Source: Galbula dea (taxonomy: Eukaryota > Chordata > Aves > Piciformes > Galbulidae). Taken from it: DNA of 64,000 nt. The stretch covers positions 124,001 to 188,000 of the forward strand of contig VWZX01004901.1 in the NCBI GenBank assembly GCA_013399015.1. Direction: 5' to 3'. Shown piece by piece: positions 22,802 to 33,313 of the stretch. Each line of letters begins with the position of its first letter. Within the stretch, counting starts at the first letter, position 1. Below the pieces are notes generated by a model, which was given only the letters and a program-made list of their open reading frames with translations, searched no databases and was not told the origin of the DNA. Made by a program: the position numbers and the translations under genes.

Positions 22802-24734
22802 CAAGCACTGAAGTAAAGTCTGGTGTTCTCTGCTCCACGTGACTTCACACAACAGCTGGATGTGCCTTAGGGGACTGCTTCTTGCAACAGCCAACTTCTC
22901 AGTCAGGTCTTGCTTACAGAAGCCAAAAGTACCTTAAAAAACATCTTCATCTTCAGTACTATATCCCCACTGACTGGGGCAGACAGCTAGAGCTCGTTCC
23001 AACTGCCTTAGAAACCTGGCTTCTCAATTTCCTTTCACAACACCTGCATCTGAGCCAGGACCTCAGCACTGGACACATCTGAACCCTGCTTCTATTTTCC
23101 CAGGACTTTGTGCTTAGCACACACATTTTTCAGGCTGGTCAGGTAGGGTTTCAAAAGCTTTCAGCATTCATTGGCCATACTCATCCCCTGGAAGTTCCTG
23201 GGAATTCTTCAAAAGGGCTTTTACTCAGCCTTGCCTGAGAGCTTTAGAAAAGCTCCTCTCTTTATCTTCCACCTTTGACAGCCTCAGAGATAAAGTGCTC
23301 TAAGCTCAGTTTACCTCCTTTAAAATGACAGACCTCTAAAGTGGTGTCCACTTCTTCCCTCACCAAGAAAATGAAAAGCATTTCACCCCTGGCCTGAGTC
23401 ATGCTGTATTGGAAGAGAGGTGTTCTTAAAATGGCCATGACTACAGCTTCTCAGACACCTCCCCAGAGGCTCTGAAAGTCATCCCATAGAAAAGGGGATG
23501 ATGGAGCCTGCAGAAACGAAGCCAACCTATCTGCCAACGTGAGCAGGAGGTGGCTCATTTCTCAGGAGCATGCCTGTCAGGATGGGAAGAGCACATCTAG
23601 CACCTTGCTTGCATTTGAAGCCAAAGACACCAACCAGCTTCTCCAAATTCACCCTCCATCCTACTTGCTTCCCACAAGTGAAAGCTGCTGCATTTCCAAA
23701 CCTTCTGGAAGGAAAGGGATTAACAAAACCACACTCAAACCAAAGCAGCTCACAAGAGACCTTGGCTGAAACAAGCCTCTTGATGTCAAATTCCCATAAG
23801 GTTCTCCTGGGTTGGAGTTTCCTCCTGCCAAAGCACACAACCAAGGCTACCAGGAGAAGATGCAGTGGGCTTGCAGTTGTCAGGAGACACTGCAAACAGA
23901 GCACAAACACTTGGCTGGGCTGGGGTTTGGGGAGGTGCCATCCCTCTCTTCCACAAGATTCCTGGGATTGCTCTGGAGAGAGCAGCAGGAAGGTCTGGGA
24001 ATCCCAGCCCACATCTGAAGTGGATCCAACTCCCTGGCCAAACTCCCAGCCAGAGAAGAAGGAGGGGGACTGCCACCAGCTCTTCTCTCTCCTACGCGTT
24101 CAACCAAGGGGAGATGAAGACCCTGGCTTGCTTCAGCAGAAAGGTCACCGCGACTGATCCTACCCTGAAACAACAACCCAACACAAAACTAACATGCCAA
24201 CTCCCCCAGCTTCTCTTTAAGATGAGAACCATCCCACAGTGGACCAAAAGAACCTCAGGGAAGAATTTGGTGGTGGTGCTTTTCCCAAATCACGAGAGTT
24301 TCGCAACAGAGGACTCGGTGCCAAATATTTCCAAGCCCTCTGTTGACAACTGAGCAGAGAAGTGACTCAACTCCATAGCTCAAGGATATGCAGGGAAACA
24401 GTCCAAGGATGGTGGTCCCTGTTCTTAACATCCTGCCTTCCTAACCTTTGCAGAAAAATCATAAGAGACACAGAGGAACAAACAAGATGAATGACAAGAA
24501 GAAAGACATCAACTGCTTTTGTCTTGCTGGATGATGGCAATGGAAAATCAAAACAGCCCCATGGAAAATCAACTCATTGCAATGGAAAATAAACTCATTT
24601 TCTTCCCTTTGATTTCCATAGAATACTTTCTGTCCAGGCCTGTTAATAATTGAGCCTCTTGTCAAACAGCAGCATTGTTCTTGCTCTTTCTCTCCCTATT
24701 GTTCTGCCACTTGCAGCAATTGAAAGAAACCCAA
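22802..24734. other. Longest repeat-free block downstream of 22 kb, with overlapping open frames
   Basis: No CR1 copy is visible over 1.9 kb. At 23527-24353 several frames are open together: 195 and 162 codons on plus, 161 on minus. None matches a family I know. Simultaneous openness in several frames suggests low stop density rather than a gene. No convincing splice sites or Kozak context singles one out. Confidence 0.5.
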
Positions 24735-24989
24735 AAGAGGACAAGAGGAAATGGCTTCAAATTGCACCAGGAGAGGCTCAGGTTGGATATTAGGAACAAT
24801 TTCTACCCTGCAAGAATGGTTAGGCATTGGCCCAGGCTGCCCAGGGCAGTGGTGGAGTCACCATCCTTGGTGGGATTGAAAAACCATGGAAGTGCGGTGC
24901 TGAGTGCCACGGTTCAGTGGTGACCTAGTAATGCTGAGCTAATCTTCAAAGATCTTTGCCAACTCAAACACTTCTGTGATTCTGTGACA
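24735..24989 (+). mobile_element. CR1 type 1 3' portion
   Basis: GGACAAGAGGAAATGGCTTC, GGTTGGATATTAGGAACAAT and the TGGTGGAGTCACCATCC landmark, ending CTTCTGTGATTCTGTGA. Confidence 0.93.
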
Positions 24990-25754
24990 TTTTCTGAATG
25001 GAAGCAGTCCAAGGATGGTGCTTTATGCTCTTAACATCCTGACATCTCAACCTCTGTGAGCAGCAGCAGCAGAGCTTCCAGTGGCTCCAGAACACCTTCA
25101 AAAAGCAGCACCAAACTGACAGGGGAAAAATAAACCAACGGCCGCAGCGCTGCTGGAGTCTGGCAAACCCTTCCAGCAGCTAGAGCAACGTCTGGGTGTT
25201 AAGATACATAAATCTGTCATCATTACCAAGCTCAGGGGTCCTCATCCCAGGCACAGAAGAGAAGAACTGTGCCTAATCAGCAGGGCAGGGAGCAGGGAAC
25301 AAAGCAAGCCTTTGACCAACCCTCAACCGCTGAGAGATGGATGTTTGCAAGGGACTTAATGTCTTTAACAGGGGGTGTTTAAGAAGAAGTGTAGCTTTCA
25401 GAACTCCTGGGATTAGTGCTTTTTTTTGTTGTTGGTTTTTGGGGTTTCCCCCCACCCTTTTCCAAATCTATTGCCAAAAGCCCTGTAATGTAAACACTCA
25501 GCTCCCCGCCTCTGAAGCCCACACTACTACACAGCGAGAAGAATCCAAGCGTCCCAGCACAATGTGGTTTATTCACAATTATTCACCAAGCACAGCAGAG
25601 AACATGTCCTTTCCTCAAAGAAAAATAAATCAGATTTTAAAAGAGCTGGATACACTGACTGCCAGCAGCTGCCTTGGGTTCTGCTTGCTTCTTTCCCTTC
25701 ACTCCATCTTTCGTTCTTCAGGTGGATACCAAAGACAGTCCAAAGGAAAGGTAG
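24990..25754. other. Intron sequence without recognised genes
   Basis: CpG-containing patch at 25138-25195 (GGCCGCAGCGCTG). T-run/G-run at 25420-25450. No exon. Confidence 0.5.
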
Positions 25755-26335
25755 AGAGATGGAGGCTCTGCAACCTCCTTGGACAGCCTGGGCCAGAGCA
25801 TTACCACCCTCAGAGAAGTTCCCCCTTATGTTTAGATGGAACTTCCTATGTTCAGTTTGTGCCTGTTCCCTCTTGTCCTGTCCCTGGGCACCTCTGAGAA
25901 AGGTCTGACCCCATTCTCCTGACCCCCACCCATACAGTATTGATAAGCTCGGTCTGCTCTTCTCCAGGCTAACCAGCCCCAGCTCTCTCAGCCTTTCCCC
26001 ATAAGATGTTCTAGTGCCCTAATCATTTTTCTAGCCCTTTTCTGTACCCTCTCCAGAAGTTCCCTGTCCTTCTTGAACAGGAGAGCCCAGAACTGGACAG
26101 ACTACTCCAGCTGTGGCCTCACCAGGGCACACTAAAGGGGGAGAAGAACCTCCCATAACCTGCTGGCCACACTCTTCTTGATACACCCCAGAATGCCATT
26201 GGCCTTCTTGGCCACAGGGCACATTGCTGGCTCATGGTCATCCTGTTGTCCACCAGCACTTCCAGGTCTCTTTCCACAGAGCTCCCTTCCAGTAGATCAG
26301 TCCCTAACCTGTGCTTTTGGTTATTCCTTCCCAGG
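25755..26335 (-). mobile_element. CR1 type 3 with ORF2 C-terminal region
   Basis: From CTCTGCAACCTCCTTGGAC up to the polymerase C-terminus. Minus-strand codons at about 26190-26330 read RDLEVLVDNRMTMSQQCAL. The frame then shifts. The 3' terminus is missing, so both ends are truncated. Confidence 0.92.
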
Positions 26336-26441
26336 CAGACCCTAGAGGGATGTGAAAACCAACCTCCTCCACAACCACACCTTTCAACAGTGGTGCCAAG
26401 CAATAGGACAGCAGGCAATGGGCACAGACTGGAAACATAGG

Positions 26442-26474
26442 TGTCCTGGTTTGGGTTAAAACAGAACTAATTCT
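26442..26474 (+). mobile_element. Partial endogenous retrovirus LTR start (probable)
   Basis: The 33 bases begin TGTCCTGGTTTGGG and end CTAATTCT. They resemble the 5' end of avian ERV long terminal repeats, which start TGTCCTGGTTT and soon after carry a TTAATT-like motif. Only the first bases are present before the N. The family assignment is from memory. No viral coding sequence is present. Confidence 0.55.
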
Positions 26475-26475
26475 N
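26475..26475. other. Ambiguous base (N), assembly join
   Basis: The only N in the window. It sits between two copies of the same 29-base sequence, indicating contigs joined with a 1-base placeholder. Confidence 0.9.
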
Positions 26476-26733
26476 GAGGCAATGGGCACAGACTGGAAAC
26501 ATAGGAAGTTCCTCTTAACCATAAGGAAGAACTTCTTCCCTGTGGGGGGTGACTGAACACTGGCCCAGGCTGCCCAGAGAGGCTGTGGAGTCTCCTGACC
26601 TGGAGAGATTCACAAACTGCCTGACCACAACCCTGAGTACTGTGCTCTAGGGGCTCCCTGCTAGAGCAGGATGGTTGGACTAAATAACCTCTGCTGTGGT
26701 CCCTTCCAACCTGAACCATTCTGTGATTTTTCA

Positions 26734-27817
26734 ACTGCATCCTGGATTGTTTAGCAAGATGGTAAATATCTCAAAGCTGCTGATGCCCAGGTCTGCAATT
26801 AGTGTGACAGCTTCTTATTACTTGGAGAGCTATTAATTAAAAGACTCTTTACTACTATTCTGCAGTCACAGATCATCTAGACCACCTTCTGCACACCTGC
26901 TCTCCACACACATGCACGAAACCTGCTTGGACCAGGGACTGCCTTGGCTTTACTCACCAATGCAGCTACTTCTAAGCATTCTAGATCTAGAGATGTGGAC
27001 TTCAGCATCTCTCTGTCACCATGGGCTGAAGTTCTGCCCATGAGCTGTAAGGAGGATTGGTAACAAAGACAATTTTGATTCATAAAGTCAGAGGCAAAAG
27101 ATCTTTTTAGCCTCAGACATCCTGATGAGAAGAAACCCAACATGGACACCACAAACTCCTTGGGCTCAGAGGCTAAGTCTATTAATATCATTTAACAGAA
27201 GGAAGCCATAAATTGCTCAGCTCAAAGCCACTTTTAACATCAGCCTGCCTGGCATTGGGCATCGCTCCCAGCCCCAAACAATCCTCTGCAGCTCGCTGTT
27301 TCCATGGCTCTAGCAGCAGCTACATGCTCCCAAAGCATCTGCAAAGGATTGTTGGGCTAAACACATCCAGATGTCCTCCATGCCTCCAATGTACACTTCC
27401 TGCAGCTCTGCTTTGCCACAGGATGGAGTAAGGGGGGGAATGATATACCCATCCAGATATAGATATATATATATAGAGAGAGAGAGAGAGATGAATTTTA
27501 TGCTTACATCCATGGAAAAAAGAACAATTAATCAAAATCTTTTCATTTCCTTAAAATTGTGACCAGGTGTTGTCACCTTCTTCACTTGGCTTCTAAGGTA
27601 CAGCTTCATGATGGGGGCCACAAAAAAAAAGGAATCTACCCCAAACAGGGAGGCTTTTGTTAGCCAGACCATGATGTATTGATAAGCAATGCTGTAAAGT
27701 TGGTTATAAAATCAAATGAAGCTAATAAAACCTAACAAAGATCTTGTAAAATAACCAAACATGGACATTAGGCAGCATGAGCACCAAGTTATATTAGAGA
27801 GCTGGACCTGGGAGACA
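26734..27817. other. Intron sequence without recognised genes
   Basis: Contains the TA/GA microsatellite at 27456-27492. No exon was recognised. Confidence 0.5.
27456..27492. repeat. (TA)n(GA)n compound microsatellite
   Basis: About six TA units followed by about nine GA units. Confidence 0.92.
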
Positions 27818-27950
27818 CAGAATCATTAAGGCTGGAAGAGACCTCTAAGGTCATCCAGTCCAACCAGCAACCTAGCACCCTCATGCCACTAAACCATGTC
27901 CCTCAGCACCACATCTAGATGTTTTCTGAACTTCTCCTGCCCTGGGCATG
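27818..27950 (-). mobile_element. CR1 type 1, internally deleted
   Basis: Normal 3' end to GATGTTTTCTGAACTTCTCC, then directly TGCCCTGGGCATG. The TGGTGACTCCACCAC landmark is missing. Confidence 0.9.
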
Positions 27951-28060
27951 TTGTGGTGTTTCCCAGCCTCTTCCACCCATTCACTGAGAACCACCAGCTA
28001 GATGAGGAGGAAATGAAGTACTATTGAAATTCAGGGCATAGGAACAGATGTTTACTTCTA

Positions 28061-28080
28061 GAAATCTTCTAGAAGATTTC
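28061..28080. repeat. 20-bp perfect palindrome with TTCTAGAA core
   Basis: Perfect inverted repeat centred between 28070 and 28071. A second TTCTAGAA lies at 28056-28063. TTCnnGAA is the half-element of heat-shock elements, but the spacing between the two cores is one base off the 5-bp register. Confidence 0.85.
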
Positions 28081-28095
28081 TTCTTCTTCTTCTTC
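28078..28095. repeat. (TTC)6 microsatellite
   Basis: Six TTC units directly follow the palindrome. Confidence 0.9.
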
Positions 28096-28259
28096 ACATA
28101 GAAGAAATCTATGATTTGTTCTCACATGATTGTGCTGTCCCTGAGCCCCACCAAGTTTGGTTTGGGTGTATGTCTTTATGCTAACAAACACCCAGAAGGA
28201 AAAGCCCTGGTTTGGGTGAGGGCATCATTAGTCAGGGATGAGTCACTTCCAGTGGAAAA

Positions 28260-28353
28260 GGAGCTTCATCTCCAAGTGATCAGCTTTTGGCTATGAGTTT
28301 GCTCCAGGAGCTTCATCTCCAAGTGACCAGCTTTTGGCTATGAGTTTGCTCCA
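28260..28353 (+). repeat. 47-bp direct tandem duplication, two copies
   Basis: Unit starts GGAGCTTCATCTCCAAGTGA and ends GAGTTTGCTCCA. Copies at 28260-28306 and 28307-28353 differ at one base (GATCAG versus GACCAG). Not related to CR1. Confidence 0.96.
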
Positions 28354-28489
28354 AACCATGAAAACACATTTTATGTACAGAGAACTTCATGGCCTCCTCT
28401 AGCCAATGGGATCAGTTCAGGTGGAGTCTTCTTCCTACAGGCTGATATGCAGGACCTCCTCACTTGGCAACACCACTAAGACAGGTCTT

Positions 28490-28546
28490 AGATGGTTGGA
28501 CTCAATGATCTCAGAGGGCTTTTCCAAGAAGAATGGTTCTATGAAC
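28490..28546 (+). mobile_element. CR1 type 1 3' tail
   Basis: GATGGTTGGACTCAATGATC, GGCTTTTCCAAG and GGTTCTATGAA. Confidence 0.82.
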
Positions 28547-28604
28547 TGCTAAGCCCTACCTACATCTCCAGAGAGGTTTCACTGTGACCCAGACACATCA
28601 CAAT

Positions 28605-28690
28605 CACAGAATCATTAAGGGTAGAAGAGACCTCCAAGATCATCAGGTCCAACCAGCAACCTATCACCACCAGGCTACTAAAACATGTCA
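28605..28690 (-). mobile_element. CR1 type 1 3' end only
   Basis: ACAGAATCATTAAGGGTAG through ACCAGGCTACTAAAACATG. Tail to tail with the preceding plus-strand fragment, 60 bases away. Confidence 0.9.
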
Positions 28691-29251
28691 AAGAAGTCCT
28701 TGTGCAGTGATTGCAATTGAGTAGTAAACTAAGAGCTTCTCTTTCCTGCTCTGCTCCCAAAGGCCACAAATGAGCTTTAATTAGCAACATCACCATTACT
28801 AAACATCAGTGACTATGGCCAGATCCTCATCTGGTGTTAATCACACTGTGCACAGGCAGGAGGCCACCAACATAGACCCAGCTGCCAGATTGGGGCCTTC
28901 ACAAATTAAACAGAAGAACTTTTGTTACTGTTTATTGTCACAAGGAATTCCTCATCTCCCTAGAACAGTTGAGCAATCATCATTAGCCACCACTACACAC
29001 CCTGGGATTGCATTCACAAGCCCACCTTGGATGGGCTGCCCTTCACACCTTGGGGTGAAGGAAGATTGCTGACTCCACACCATGACCAGCAGAAGCTCCA
29101 CCACCTCATTCTTAAATGTTAACTCTCCACCTTTTGGGCCTCTGGTTTTTTGTTGTCTTTTCCCTAGTGTTGACTCATCTCACTTTTTGCTTAGCACTAG
29201 CCCTCCCTTGGTGCACTTATTGCTGACTCAACCTTGACTCTCATCCTCTCT
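28691..29251. other. Intron sequence, nothing recognised
   Basis: No exon or repeat was recognised. Confidence 0.5.
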
Positions 29252-29532
29252 CTGGTGACCAGTGACAGGACCCAAGGGAATGGCCTGAAGCTGTGCCAGG
29301 GGAGGGTCAGGTTAAATGTTAGGAAAAGGTTCTCCCAGAGAGTGGTGGAGCATTGGACCAGGCTCCTCAGGGGTGCAGGCATGGCAACAACTCTCCTGGA
29401 ATTCCAGAAGCATTTGGCCCAATGCTCTTAGACACATGGGGTGACTTTGGGGTTGTCCTGTGCAGAGACAGGAGTTGCACTTGATGATCCTGCTGGGTCC
29501 CTTCCCACTTGGGATATTCTATGATTCTATGA
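29252..29532 (+). mobile_element. CR1 type 2 3' portion with octamer end
   Basis: GGTGACCAGTGACAGGACC, TGGTGGAGCATTGGACCAGG, GGTTGTCCTGTGCAGAGACAG, then the double terminal unit ATTCTATGATTCTATGA. The best-preserved type 2 terminus in the window. Confidence 0.95.
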
Positions 29533-30447
29533 TCTTCTTTGCTGACCACATCTCTCTCTGGTCCCCAGAGTTCAAAACCCAAACAGAAAGGAATTTATCA
29601 TGCTGGTGGCACCTGACTCTGGGCTACCAATGCTTCCTCAGCTTTTTTTTTTTGCACTACAAATGAGCTCTGAGCCATGGATTGATGACTTCATTGGAGA
29701 TCTCTAATGCAAACCATATTTCACTGGCCTTGTTATTTTTTTTTTTCACACAGGATTTTTGACTACTATGAGCAGAAAAAAGCACAGTAGAATAAATATC
29801 CTTTCAGGCCTTGCCATGACTTTTTTCTTGTTTTAGGGGTTTTTTGGTTGTTGTTTTATTTTTTTTAAACAAAAAAAAAGGTTATTTTAATGCAAATTTT
29901 TCACACATGCCTGTTATCAAAGAGAGCTGCCTTTAGACAAGCTGTGAAAAGGCATAAAGCAGCAGCTGGCTCAGCAGGAAAAAGCTACTTTAAAGATAAA
30001 TCATCTGATGTCAAGGAAGATTCTCAAAGCAATCAGAGCTGCAGCAGGCACTTAACAGGAAATGGGATTTGTTGGAAAATGAAATGTAGCTCAATTTCTG
30101 AACAGCTCCTCAGAGGTCTAAGACAACAAGCTGCACTCTTCCTCCTCCTCCTCCCTACATCTATTTTCCACTGTCCAAATGGGGCCACCATGTGCTTTGG
30201 TCATTCACCAGAGGGGGGATGCAGTGGGTGACAGATTCTTCACCAGATTCCCCCTTCAAATGAACCCAAAGAAGAGAAAAAAACACCCACCTGCAGTAGT
30301 CAGAGATCCAGGAAAAGAAAGAGAAACACTACAGTAGCTGCTCCTTGGGCTGAAATGTTGATGTTTTAGGTGCTGAGAGGCATCCCAGCAAGATGTGTGT
30401 TCTGCAGCTCAAAAAGTCCAGGTGAAAAGTCTACATAGAATTGCAGA
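29533..30447. other. Intron sequence with T-runs
   Basis: Runs of T near 29643-29654, 29737-29747 and 29861-29868, followed by an A9 run at 29871-29879. No exon was recognised. Confidence 0.5.
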
Positions 30448-31040
30448 CTCACAGAATCATTATGGCTGGAGAAGACCTCTCAGATCATCAGTGCAACCAT
30501 CCATCCAACATCCTCCCATGCTCACTCCTAAAGCATGTCACCAAGCACCACACCTACAAGTTTTTTGAACACTTCCAGGGATGGTGACTCCACCACTGCC
30601 CTGGGCAGCCTGGGCCAATGCCTGATAACTCTCTTGCAGGAAAGGAATTGTTCCTAATATCCAACCTGAACCTCCCCTGCTGCAACTTGAGGCCATTTCC
30701 TATTCTCCTATCATTTGTTCCTTGGCAGAAGAGACCAACCTCCATATGGCTCCAAGCTGCTGTCAGGGAGTTGGAGAGTGAGAAGGTCTCCCCTGAGCCT
30801 CCTCTTCTCCCGACTAAACAACCCCAGTTTCCTCAGCTTCTCCTCACAACACTTGTGCTCTAGACCCTTCATCACCTTCCTTGCCCTTCTCTGGACACTC
30901 TCCAGCACCTCAATGTCCTTCCCAGAGTGAGGAGCCCAAAACTGAACCCAGGATTCCGGGTGTGGCCTCCCCAGTATCCACTCCAGGAGGACAATCCCTG
31001 CCCTAGCCCTGCTGCCCACACTGGTGCTGACACAATGCAG
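30448..31040 (-). mobile_element. CR1 type 1, long, with ORF2 C-terminus
   Basis: 593 bases from ACAGAATCATTATGGCTGG to about ACACTGGTGCTGACAC. Minus-strand codons include PESWVQFWAPHSGKDIEVLE and SVQRRARKVMKGLEHKCCEE. The frame breaks toward the 5' side. Confidence 0.94.
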
Positions 31041-31509
31041 AGACAACCCCAACTCTGCTGTTGTTTCTGCTTCTTTCTTCTTTCCTGCAGAAGGCAACAA
31101 GAGCCACGCATGCAAAAGATGCAAAAAGAGAGGGAGTTTGATCTTTCATCACTAGGTTGAGCAACTGGTGGCAGATGAAGTGTTTACTGGCAGCAACTGT
31201 AGCAATAGCCCCAGGTGTCACAATGCTGGCACACCTGGCAGGGCTGAACCCAAAACACTTCTGCAAGTGAGAAGTCCTCTGTGTTGTGCATTACTGAAAG
31301 AGCTCATTCTGCTACAGCAGAAATATTTACTAATGCTCCTTCCTACAGCTGTTCACAAACAAGTTTCCCTTCAGAGAAGGACCAGACTTCTGGAACAAGT
31401 GATCCTGTTTATTATTGCAGAAAGAGATGGCAAGAGAGGTTCTCCAGCCCTTCCTCCTTGAAAGGCTTTGGGTTTGGTTATATATAAGTCAATAAAATCT
31501 CACCCATCT
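31041..31509. other. Intron sequence, nothing recognised
   Basis: No exon or known repeat was recognised. Confidence 0.5.
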
Positions 31510-31700
31510 CACAGAGTGGTCCAGGCTGGAAGGGATCACCAGAGGTCATCTAATCCAACCTCCCTGGCTCTAGCAAGGCCCTCTAGAGCACAGCACTCAG
31601 GATGTGTCCAGGTGGTTTTGAACATCTCCAGGTCAGGAGACTCCACAACCTCTCTGGGCAACCTAGGCCAGTGCTCTGGCACCCTCTTCTTTTCAGAGCC
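31510..31700 (-). mobile_element. CR1 type 3 3' portion
   Basis: ACAGAGTGGTCCAGGCTGG, GAGCACAGCACTCAGGATG and CTCCACAACCTCTCTGGGC. It shares the AGAGCACAGCACTCAGG variant with the copy at 53503. Confidence 0.92.
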
Positions 31701-31817
31701 CACTGGCATGGAAATTTTATTGTCCAGTAAAGAACCAGCAGGATTTAACCAAGCATCTAAACCCAAGAGAACTTTACTTTTCACACCTGTAAATTATGAA
31801 AGAGCTCTTCTGAGTGT

Positions 31818-31879
31818 TGAGTCAATGGTTGGACTTGATGATCTTAGAGGCCTCTTCCAACCAAAATGATTCTATGATT
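31818..31879 (+). mobile_element. CR1 type 1 3' tail
   Basis: GGTTGGACTTGATGATCTTAG, CTCTTCCAACCAAAATG and ATTCTATGATTC. Only about 60 bases. Confidence 0.9.
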
Positions 31880-33016
31880 CAGCTGAGAAAGAAGACAAAC
31901 CCAAAACCCTTAAGGGGAAGATTTTCTTAGGCATCATTGTACAAATGACTTTTTTTTTGGAGGGGGGGGAGGGGGCAGAGGAAGGTAAAGCACCTTGGTT
32001 TTGATTATTCTTCACAACAAGGAACCATTGTACTTCACAACTGCAGTGCTGATTTAAGACTGGACGAAGAGAAGTTCCTCTTCCAGCATTTGTAAACTTG
32101 TCTGCAGTGCAATTGGCATCCCAAATCTTGTGGTAAGCCACAAAAACTCTCAGGGCTGGCTAGGAGAGGAAATTGTAGTCTTGACTTCTGTTGGTTATCT
32201 GCTTTTCCTGGCTTAGGTTTCACCCAGAGGTGTAGGTGTTGGTGCAGGATTCCTTGGATCTTTGGGATCCAGGCCCTGCAGTCAGAGAAGATGGGCAAAC
32301 AAGAAGGGCAGAAACAAATTGCTCCCATCTGGGCTGGCAAACACCTTTGTCTGAGAAGGAAGATCAAAAACTTGGAGTAAGAGAAGACTCCCAAGACGGC
32401 AGCAGGAAGACGCTGAATGAGGAAGAGGAGACTTCAGCGAGTGTTAGGAAGGAGGAATAGTCTTTGAGGGTGAGATTTAAGAGGTTTAGACTCAACTCTG
32501 AGCTACAGCTCATATTTTATGTGGTCTTGGACTAACCACCTTCTCTTTGCCTTAGTTACCATCTGTAAAATCACAGTAATCCAAGCCATCTCATCCACAA
32601 CTGCAGACTGAGAAGTTCTCCAGCCAGCCAGTATGGAAGGTATGTCTACCAGACATGGAGAGGCAGACCTGGCTTTGCTCTGCTCCTGCACTGAGCTGGC
32701 TGCTTGCAAGCAAGATCTGCCAGGAAAGCCACAAAGAAACATCTAAAGAGTCTTATACCAGAGTTACTACATCTCACAGAGACCAGCCTGCAATGTGGAA
32801 CAGGTTCCTCACCTTTGCCAAGGTTGCTCCCCATGTCTGCCAACTCTAGGGCTGAGGGATCCACTGCCCCTTTTATTCCTTGCTACAATCTCACAGATGT
32901 TTGTTGGCTCTCTATACCACGAGGGACTACAGAGACTAAGAAGAGTCAAGATGAACAGAAGACATCTAGCACTGGATACAGGCAGAGAGGTTCAAGGCTT
33001 CTGAATTTGCTGGAGT
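31880..33016. other. Intron sequence without recognised genes
   Basis: A T9-GGA-G8-A-G5 homopolymer block near 31950-31977. No exon with credible splice sites. Confidence 0.5.
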
Positions 33017-33313
33017 GAGATGGAGGTTGGTCTCTTCTCCTGGGTTACCAGTGAGAGGACAAGAGGAAATGGCCTCTAGTTGCACCAGGGGAGGGAGGTT
33101 CAGGTTGGATATTAGGAACAATTTCTTCCATTAAAGAGTGGTTAAGCATTGGCCCAGGCTGCTCAGGGCAGTGGTGGAGTCACCAGCCCTGGAGGGCTTC
33201 AAAAAACATCTAGATGTGGTGCTTAGGGACACGGTTCAGTGGCATGGTGATGCTAGGTTGCTGGTTGGACTTGACAATCTCAGAGGTCTCTTCCAACCTT
33301 AATGATTGTGTGA
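33017..33313 (+). mobile_element. CR1 type 1 3' portion
   Basis: GGTTGGTCTCTTCTCCTGGG, GGACAAGAGGAAATGGCC, the landmark GGTGGAGTCACCAGCCC and the end TTAATGATTGTGTGA. A clean, only moderately diverged copy. Confidence 0.95.

Larger units (their letters stand above)
26385..26733 (+). mobile_element. CR1 type 3 copy interrupted by an assembly join
   Basis: Starts near CAGTGGTGCCAAGCAATAGG and ends GAACCATTCTGTGATT. It is interrupted at 26442-26475 by an LTR-like start and a single N. The stretch AGGCAATGGGCACAGACTGG and its next nine bases occur on both sides (26413-26441 and 26477-26505). Confidence 0.9.
27951..28489. other. Intron sequence with palindrome and tandem duplication
   Basis: Holds the 20-base palindrome, TTC run and 47-bp tandem duplication listed separately. 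No exon. Confidence 0.55.

Noticed and set aside
26413..26505. The 29-base direct repeat considered as a target-site duplication
   Set aside because: Far too long for an ERV, and the right copy follows an N rather than an LTR end. An assembly overlap explains it better.
28061..28110. Palindrome plus repeats considered as a CRISPR-like or attachment site
   Set aside because: Only one palindrome and no spaced repeats. The window is vertebrate DNA, so such systems do not apply.
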